A stretch of 7,581 nt of DNA. Source: Verrucomicrobiota bacterium (GTDB taxonomy: Bacteria > Verrucomicrobiota > Verrucomicrobiia > Limisphaerales > UBA11358). Location of the stretch: positions 1-7,581 of the forward strand of contig JAJPKI010000180.1 of the NCBI GenBank assembly GCA_021323835.1, read 5' to 3'. The notes under the pieces are model-generated. The model was not told where the DNA came from. It was given only the letters and a program-made list of their open reading frames with translations, and searched no databases. Position numbers and translations under genes: made by a program. Positions 1-7,400 of the stretch are shown here, piece after piece; the first letter of the stretch is position 1, and each line of letters begins with the position of its first letter.

Positions 1-1
1 A

Positions 2-1297
2 GTTGGATTTGTCACAGACACCGGCCGCATGGTCGTGAAGCATCATGGAAAAATTGTCGCGGACATTCCGGCAAAAAAAATTGCAGATGAATCGCCGATT
101 TATCAGCGCGAAGCGCGCGAGCCGGAATATTTGAAAGCCGTGCGCGCGTTTCGTTTGGATGGAATTCCCGATTCCCAATTTCCCATCTCCGATCTGCAGA
201 AGCTGCTGGCGTGGCCGAGTATCGCGTCGAAGAATTGGGTTTACCGGCAATACGACCACATGGTTCGCGACGGCTCGGTGGTTTGTCCCGGCAGCGATGC
301 GGCGGTGATTCGGATTAAATCGGATTCGTTGCCGGAATTGTCCGGCCAAAAATCCGTTTCGGAAAAATTGATTGCGATGACGGTGGATTGCAACGGCGTT
401 TACGTTTATCTCGACCCATACGAAGGCGCAAAAATTGCCGTAGCTGAAGCGTGCCGAAATCTCGCGTGCAGCGGCGCGCTTCCACTTGGCGCGACGGACA
501 ATTTGAATATGCCGAGCCCGTTGAAGCCGGAATTATTTTGGCAAATCAAAGAATCCGTTCGCGGCCTCGCCGACGGCTGCCGCGCATTCAATGCACCTGT
601 GACTGGCGGCAATTGCTCGCTTTACAATCAAAGTCCCGCCGGACCAATTGACCCGACGCCGACAATTTCTGTCGTTGGCATTATCGAAAAATTGGAACAC
701 GTCACCACGCAATGGTTCAAAGATGAAGGCGACGCGATTATTTTGCTCGGCGAAGTTGCGGACAAAAATGATGCGCTGCTCGGACTCGGCGGCTCGGCGT
801 ATTTGCAAGTGATTCACGGAATCAAAAATGGTTCACCGCCGCGATGCGATTTGGAAATTGCAAAGACATTACACACGACGCTGCTCGGTTTGATTCAAAG
901 CGGCTTGGTGAAAAGCGCGCACGATTGCAGTGACGGAGGATTGGCCGTGGCAATTGCCGAAAGTTGCATTTCACAATTAGTTGCGCGCGAAACGCCGCGA
1001 CTCATCGGCGCACAAATTGATTTAACGAAATTCAGGGACGGCGACACGCCGTCCCTCCCAAATCGGATTGACGCGTTGCTTTTTGGTGAAACGCAATCGC
1101 GCATTGTCATTTCCTGCGCGGCGCTGGATGCGACAAAAGTGGTCGAGCGCGCGAAGTTGCTCGGCGTTCCGGCAGTTCAAATCGGCAAAGTCGGTGGCGA
1201 CAAATTAATAGTTAAAACTTTTGCTGGAGAATTTTCATCGCCATTGGCCGAACTTCACGACGTGTGGTGGAATTCCATTGCGCGTGCGATGAAATAG
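2..1297 (+). CDS. purL: Phosphoribosylformylglycinamidine synthase subunit PurL, C-terminal part
   Basis: This is the C-terminal 431 residues of the cytoplasmic enzyme that converts FGAR to FGAM, using ATP and ammonia (delivered from glutamine by PurQ, with PurS) in purine synthesis. The frame is open at the left edge, so the ATG at 29 is internal and not the start. Small-type PurL is usually about 720-760 residues, so roughly 300 are missing upstream. Visible family signatures are the segment reading IASKNWVYRQYDHMV near 220, the GSDAAV block near 290, the DNLN block near 500, the GGNCSLYN loop (602-628, usually GNVSLYN), the PTPTISVVGI strand near 660, and the AIRS-type C-terminal motif AHDCSDGGLAVAIAES near 920-965. 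LLFGE near 1080 and the closing GKVGG segment also fit. The gene ends in TAG. An 8-residue stretch, RDGDTPSL, is encoded by a perfect palindrome and looks like an insertion in a variable loop. Identity is secure; the palindrome's origin is inferred. Confidence 0.96.
   Translation, partial: VGFVTDTGRMVVKHHGKIVADIPAKKIADESPIYQREAREPEYLKAVRAFRLDGIPDSQFPISDLQKLLAWPSIASKNWVYRQYDHMVRDGSVVCPGSDAAVIRIKSDSLPELSGQKSVSEKLIAMTVDCNGVYVYLDPYEGAKIAVAEACRNLACSGALPLGATDNLNMPSPLKPELFWQIKESVRGLADGCRAFNAPVTGGNCSLYNQSPAGPIDPTPTISVVGIIEKLEHVTTQWFKDEGDAIILLGEVADKNDALLGLGGSAYLQVIHGIKNGSPPRCDLEIAKTLHTTLLGLIQSGLVKSAHDCSDGGLAVAIAESCISQLVARETPRLIGAQIDLTKFRDGDTPSLPNRIDALLFGETQSRIVISCAALDATKVVERAKLLGVPAVQIGKVGGDKLIVKTFAGEFSSPLAELHDVWWNSIARAMK
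1034..1056. repeat. Perfect palindromic element inside purL
   Basis: The arms AGGGACGGCG (1034-1043) and CGCCGTCCCT (1047-1056) are exact reverse complements separated by the 3-nt loop ACA. The element is in frame and encodes RDGDTPSL between the 'GAQIDLTKF' strand and the 'NRIDALLFGE' motif of PurL, where family members usually vary in length. It is much more G+C-rich than the flanks and has no T-run after it, so it is not an intrinsic terminator. It resembles REP-like or Rickettsia-palindromic-element-like sequences that can insert in coding regions. The pairing is directly visible; the mobile-element interpretation is inference, as there is no second copy in this window. Confidence 0.7.
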
Positions 1298-1332
1298 CTT
1301 CGAATTGCCGCTTGATAAAATCTGGATTTGGG

Positions 1333-1399
1333 GGAAAATGTCAGAACAGCCTGATGAATAACCAGATGACTTGACTCGTCTATCTTTTTGCCATTTTCC
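1333..1399. repeat. 8-bp inverted repeat spanning the purL-downstream spacer
   Basis: GGAAAATG (1333-1340) and CATTTTCC (1392-1399) are exact reverse complements 51 nt apart. They enclose the weaker hairpin at 1364-1381. If transcribed into the leader of the giant gene, the arms could fold into a closed stem ending about 14 nt before its start codon. A chance 8-bp match in a spacer of this size is not very improbable (I estimate around one in ten), so function is unproven. Confidence 0.3.
1364..1389 (+). terminator. Weak terminator-like hairpin after purL
   Basis: AGATGA (1364-1369) can pair with TCGTCT (1376-1381) across a 6-nt loop, with one G-T wobble, and TATCTTTTTG follows with five consecutive T. 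The position, 67 nt after the purL stop and before the next gene, suits a transcription end. The stem is short and not G+C-rich, so this is a weak candidate. I see no better terminator in the 116-bp spacer. Confidence 0.25.
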
Positions 1400-1413
1400 A
1401 ACCTGAAGTTTTT

Positions 1414-1488
1414 ATGTTTTTTTCATCCCATCACTTTCGTTTAATCGGAGTGATTTTTATCGCTGCGCTGACTTGCCATGCAAGCACG
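1414..1488 (+). other. Signal peptide of the giant protein
   Basis: The N-terminus has a short polar stretch with His and Arg (residues 1-9), a hydrophobic core LIGVIFIAALT (10-20), and a small-residue region CHAST (21-25). Cleavage by signal peptidase I after Ala23 or within the next two residues is likely. Cys21 is preceded by A-L-T, which is a poor lipobox, so a lipoprotein is less likely. Confidence 0.75.
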
Positions 1489-4400
1489 CAATTGGATTTA
1501 AATTCGCTCGGCGCAGTGGCGGCGCAATCCAGCGGCTCGGGAGCGTCGGCGTCGCGGGCGATTGACGGAAACACTTCAACGTTTAGCCAGACATCCAATT
1601 TGTCGAACAGTTTTTGGGAAGTTACTTTAAACCGGCGGGTTCAAATCAGCAAAATTCAATTGATGCCGACGGCTTGGGACATCGCGAGTAATCTCGTGCT
1701 GCGGGTTTATGATTTATATGGCCAGACCGTTTTTCAAGCGACGGTGAGTGGTGTGGGCACGGACACAAACGGTTTGCCGGTATGGTCAACAAATCTGCCC
1801 GCAGGCATTTACGGACGCACGGTGCATTTCGGTTTGGAAAACGGCCAGACCAACGGCGCGGGGAGTTTTATCGTTTCCATCGCCGAAGTTCAAGTGTTCG
1901 GCGACCCGTCGGCGACGCTCGGTCCGTCGGCGATGGCGTCGGTGGGAACGGTTTGGCAATCAAGCACGAACCTCGACCCGAATTTTGCGGTGGACGGAAA
2001 TCCGGCTACAACAAGTGAAACGCAGGACCAGACTAATGCCTATTGGCTGCTGACGTTCGACAATCCGCGCGCAGTGCAGCGGCTCGAACTGGTCAACACG
2101 ACTACATCTGCAAATGCGTCACGATTGCAGGGATTGACCGTGCGAATTTTGGACAACAGCTCCAATTCACTGGCTTCGACAACAATTCCCAGCGTCGCAA
2201 CGGGCGGGAATTGGATTTTCACGCCGCCGATTGCCGTCACCAATGCGCGTTACGTTAAAATCGGTTTGGAAAATGGAAACACAAACGGTCAGGGCAATCA
2301 CATCGTCGCCTTTGCGGAGGTCAACGTGCTTTCCACCACGAACCTCGGCGCGGGCAAACCCGCTTACATGACACGCGACTCGGACACGATGCCGCCCAAT
2401 TCAAATGTCAACGATGACAATTACGCGACCATCGGCGGGACAGGGACGGTTAACACGCACGACTTTTTTTGGGAAATGAATTTAGGCCAGCCGTATGCGC
2501 TTTACAACGTGCGCATTGTCACCGCCAACGGCGAGCGGCCGAACCTGACGAATGCGACGCTCACCATTATGGACGGAAATTATAATCCGATTTACATGCT
2601 GCCGCTTTCGAACGCCGTTTCCGAAATTTGCGACGTGGCGCTACCGTCGCCGGTGTTTGGGCAATACGTGCGCGTGGGTTATGAATACGCGCAGCGCAGC
2701 GTCGGCAACGGCAGTCCCAGCGCGACGTGGGAAATTGATATGAAAGAAGTGCAGGCTTACGGACGACCGACCAACGAAGTCGGCCTGTTAAGTTTCACCG
2801 CGTCGCCCACGCAAATTGTTTCCAGCGCGTCCGCGACGTTGCAATGGCAGGAAAATGATTTGGCGCAATTGGCCTTGTATCCGGGCGGCAATTCCGCAGG
2901 CTCGAACACGCTGGCAAATGGAAGCGGCTCGCTGACGCTCTCGCCGGCGACTTCCACGGAATACACGCTCGTGGGATATTCTTTCAGCAATAATTTTCCA
3001 CGACAGGTGACGGTGGAAGTGAACGGGCAAAAATTGCCGCCACAAATTTCCGAGTTCATGGCGGACAATCTATTTACATTGAACGATGGAAATGGCAATG
3101 CGTCCGACTGGATTGAATTGCACAATCCCAACAACACGCCGTTGGACATCAGCGGAGATTATTTGAGCGACGACCCGGCGGCGCAGACCAAATGGCAATT
3201 TCCATCCGGCACAATCATTTCGCCGCACGGATATTTCATCGTATTCGCCGACAGTTCTGCGACAAATCACATGGTAGATTCCAGCGGTTATTTGCACACG
3301 AGCTTCGGTTTGGATAACAACGGCGAATCATTGATTTTGACTGGAACAAATGGCACAACGGTTTTAGACGGCATCACGAATTTTCCCGCGCAAATGACCG
3401 ACCTCGCTTACGGTCGCACGCTCGCCGGACAATGGGCGTTTCTCGAACCGACGCCGTTCGCGCCAAATGTCGCGACGAATTACGCCGGCTGGCTGGCGGA
3501 TTTGAATTTCGATCACAAACGCGGCTGGTTCACAAATGCGTTCACGCTCGTCATTTCAAATTCAAATGTCGGCGCGCAAGTTTTTTGGTCAACGAACGGC
3601 TTTGAACCGACGAATCTTTACACCGGCCCGTTAAACATCGCCAACACCGTCGGCGTGCGCGCGCAGGTCAAGCAAGCCGGCTACAAATCGCCGCGCATCA
3701 AAACGCACACCTATTTATTTTTGAACGACATCGTTCAGCAATCGCAATTGAGCACGACCATCACGCAAAATCCGATTTACACAAATCGTTTGCGGCAGGG
3801 ATTTTTGGATTTGCCGATTATCAGCATCAACGTGCCGCCTGCTGGACCTCAATATGCTTATTTGGCTTACAATCAGGACCGTCCTGACCGCACGGCGTCC
3901 GTGGAATTTTTTATGCCGGACGGCTCGAACATCCAGCAGGATTGCGGATTGGTCCATCTCGGGGGGCAATTTGGAATGGGCACGGGACTTTACGGAAAAA
4001 AAACCTGGCAATTAAATTTCAGCAGCGAATACGGCGCGAACTATTTACAATTTCCATTGTTCGCCGGATTTGACCATGGAATTCTCGCACACGATAAATA
4101 CAAAGAGCTCGACATTCACGCAGGAAATCAAGACCAGGGCGGCTACGGCGGCAGCCGCGGATTTTACATGTCGCACGCCTTTGCGCTCGACTCAATGCTC
4201 GACATGGGCGACCTCAATCCGCACAGCCGATTCGTGATGGTCTTCACCAACGGCGTTTACATGGGACAATTTTGCATGAACGAGCGGCTCACCGACGCGA
4301 TGCTCGCGGAATATCTCGGCGGCTCGAAGAGCGATTACCTCACCGTCAAAGGCAATGACAACACCGGCACGTGGGGATTTATTCCTGGCGTCGCCGACGG

Positions 4401-7400
4401 CCCCGACCGCAGTCCTTATGATTATGTTCGAACCAACATGTCATCTTACTACGCCATCAAAGACCGCGTGGACGTGACGAACAACATTGATTACATGCTC
4501 ATGTGGCAATGGGGAAATGCCGAAGCGGAATTTCGTGCCGCCATGCCACGCGCTCCGGGCAAAGGCGGATTCAAAGTCTGGCTCGCCGACGCCGACGGAC
4601 TCGTGCGACAACAAAGTGGCGTGAACGGACAATTGACCAAGGACAACGTGACGGGCACGGTTTTCACATGGGGACCGGGCTGGATTTTCAGCAACTTGTT
4701 GCACGAAGCAAATTCGGATTTCAAAACGTTGCTGGCCGACCGCATTTACAAAAACTTTTTCAATAACGGCCCGATGACGCCGACGAAATTACAGGCGCGT
4801 TTGGACGCGCGCATGGCGGAAATCACCAACAGCATGGTCGGAGAAATGGCGCGCTGGAGCGCGGCTTCCGGTTACAGCCCGACGACGTGGCAAAACGACG
4901 CCGCCTATGCGCGTGCAAATTTATTTCCTGCGCGCGGCAATACTTTGATTTCGCAATTTCGCGCGGCAGGCTGGTATCCGTCGTTCGACCCGCCAACGTT
5001 GAGCCAGGTCGGCGGCAGCGTCACGAACGGTTACAAACTTACGATTTCCGCGCCGGGCGGAACCATTTTTTACACGCTCGACGGTTCCGACCCGCGTCTT
5101 GCGGGCGGGTTGACGAATTCCAGCGCTTTTGCTTTTGTCACGGGTTCGGCAGCGACAAATATAATTTCTGTCGTCAACATTCCGCTGAATTCGGCATGGA
5201 AATTTTTCAACACCAACGTTGCCCCCGCCGGCAGTTGGACAAGCGTGAATTACAATGATACGGCTTGGCCAAGTAGCAACACGCCTGCGGGCTATCCGCA
5301 ACCGGACGGCGTAACGTTTTCGAATGTTCTCAGTTACGGTTCGGACATAAACAACAAATGGATTAGTTATTATTTCCGCCAGAGTTTTGTCGTCACCAAT
5401 CTCGCGGGCATCACCAATATGACTCTCGGTCTGAATGTGGACGATGGCGCGGTGGTTTATCTCAACGGCACGGAACTGACGCGCGGCACCAATATGCCCG
5501 CCGGGCCAATCACCAATGGCACTTTCGCGCTGACGGCCGTGAGCGGCCCCAGTGAAACAATAGTGAATTTTTATAACGTGCCGGCAAATCTTTTAGTGAC
5601 CGGAACCAATGTCGTTGCTGTTGAAGTGCATCAAGATGCCGTAACAAGTTCCGACCTTCATTTCAATTTGAGCCTTTTCGGTGCGGTGACAAATATCACG
5701 TTCAGCTCGTCGCTCACTTTGACGCTGACGAATGCAACGACAATCAACTTGCGGGTGCTTAACGGAACCAATTGGAGCGCGCTGGAAACGGCTGGTTTCA
5801 TTCTCGCGCCGCTGCGCCAGCCAAATGTCGGCGACGTGCTCATCAGCGAATTGAATTATCATCCGCCGGATTCGGAAAATTACGAATTCGTCGAACTTTA
5901 CAACACGACGACAAACCAACTTGATTTGTCCGGCGCGCAAATCTCCGGCGGCATCACGTATCTTTTTCCGAACGGATTTTCCGTCGCGCCAAGCGGATTT
6001 GCAATCGCCGCGAGAAATCTCGCGTCGTTCGCGGCGCGTTATCAAAATACAAATTCGCCATATTATTATTCCGGGCTAAATGTTGCCGGGCCATATTCCG
6101 GAAAAATGTCGAACAGCGGCGACAGTGTCGTGCTCGTCGCGTCCAACGGCGTCGAACTTTGCGAAGTCAATTACGACACGAACGAAGTCTGGTCCACGCG
6201 CGCCAACGGCGAAGGCAGTTCGCTCGAATTGGCCAATCTGAATGCCGCAGCTGCGAATGGCACAAACCTCGCCAATTTAAATTTTTATTTGAATCACGGC
6301 CAGAATTGGAAATCGAGCGGATTATACAACGGCTCGCCCGGACGATTGGACACGACGCCAAAAACCGTCGTCATCAACGAACTCAACGCCCACACTCACG
6401 TCGGCGCCGACTGGCTGGAATTGAAAAACTTGACGGCAAATCCCGTGGACATCAGCGGCAATTATTTGAGCGACGATTTGAACAACGTCTTTAAATATTA
6501 TTTGCCGCCGGGCACAATTGTTCCTGCGAGCGGATTCCTTGTTTTAAGCCAGACCAACGTCGGTTTTGCCTTCAGCGAACACGGTGAAGACATCGTGCTC
6601 GCGCAAACTTCCGGCACGAACATCATTCGCTTCATTGACGCGCTTACTTACGAGGGCGTTGCGCGCGAAGAATCACTTGGCCGTTACACGCGCTCGGACG
6701 GCATCGTGGATTTCACGGAGTTACGTTCGCAAACGCCCGGCGCGGAAAATGATTTGCCGCGCGTCGGCCCCGTCGTCATCAGCGAAATTATGTATCACCC
6801 GGCCACGAACAAATTTGAATACATCGAAATCGCAAACATTTCTCCGACGAACGTTTTGCTTTACGACCCGCTCGCGCCGACGAACACGTGGTGGCTGACC
6901 AACGCGGTCACTTTTGTTTTCCCGACCAATCAAACGCTCGCGCCCGGCGCCGCCGCAATTATTTGCGAAACCAACTCCACAGCTTTCCAGGCGGCATACA
7001 ATGTTCCAACAAACGTGACCATTTACGGTCCGTATAGCGGTCATTTGGACAACGCCGGCGAGCATATAAAATTGGAGCATCCCGGCGACCGCGAAACGAA
7101 TGGATTTTTGCCTTTCTATCGCATGGACCACGTGCTTTATGCGCCCGACGGTGCGTGGCCAACGCAAGCCGACAGCGGAAATAACATCAGCCTCGAACGC
7201 GTTACGCTCGAAGGCTACGGCAGCGACCCGATTAACTGGCAACCGTCCGCGACGAACGGTTCGCCTGGAATATTTATTGGCAATCGTCCGCCGATTGTAA
7301 ATGTCATCGGCGCCACGACTGTCACCGAAGGCGACACCGTTTCGCTCACCGCACAAACGACCGACCCCGATTTGCCGTGGCAAACTCTCACGCTCTCGGG

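Noticed and set aside
1034..1056. The purL hairpin as an intrinsic terminator or attenuator.
   Set aside because: It is within the reading frame, followed by CCCAAATCGG with no T-run, and the PurL motifs continue after it.
1371..1399. TTGACT (1371-1376) as a -35 promoter box for the giant gene.
   Set aside because: At 16-18 nt downstream there is only TTTTCC-like sequence and no acceptable -10 box; TATCTT at 1381 is too close to pair with it.
1414..1480. Lipoprotein signal at Cys21 of the giant protein.
   Set aside because: The preceding residues A-L-T do not fit the usual lipobox (Thr at -1 and Leu at -2), while a signal peptidase I site a few residues later is reasonable.
2431..2450. A second copy of the purL palindrome, suggested by CAGGGACGG here.
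   Set aside because: Only the left arm part matches; the complementary arm is absent, so it is a chance 9-nt match.
3961..4003. Runs of six G (3961-3966) and eight A (3996-4003) as possible frameshift or sequencing-error sites.
   Set aside because: The frame continues across both with CotH family motifs on each side (GGQ before, KKTWQLNF after), so no shift occurred.
5593..6045. A 150-codon open frame on the minus strand.
   Set aside because: It is antisense to the galactose-binding insert and LTD2, with an Arg-rich composition typical of shadow frames in this codon usage.
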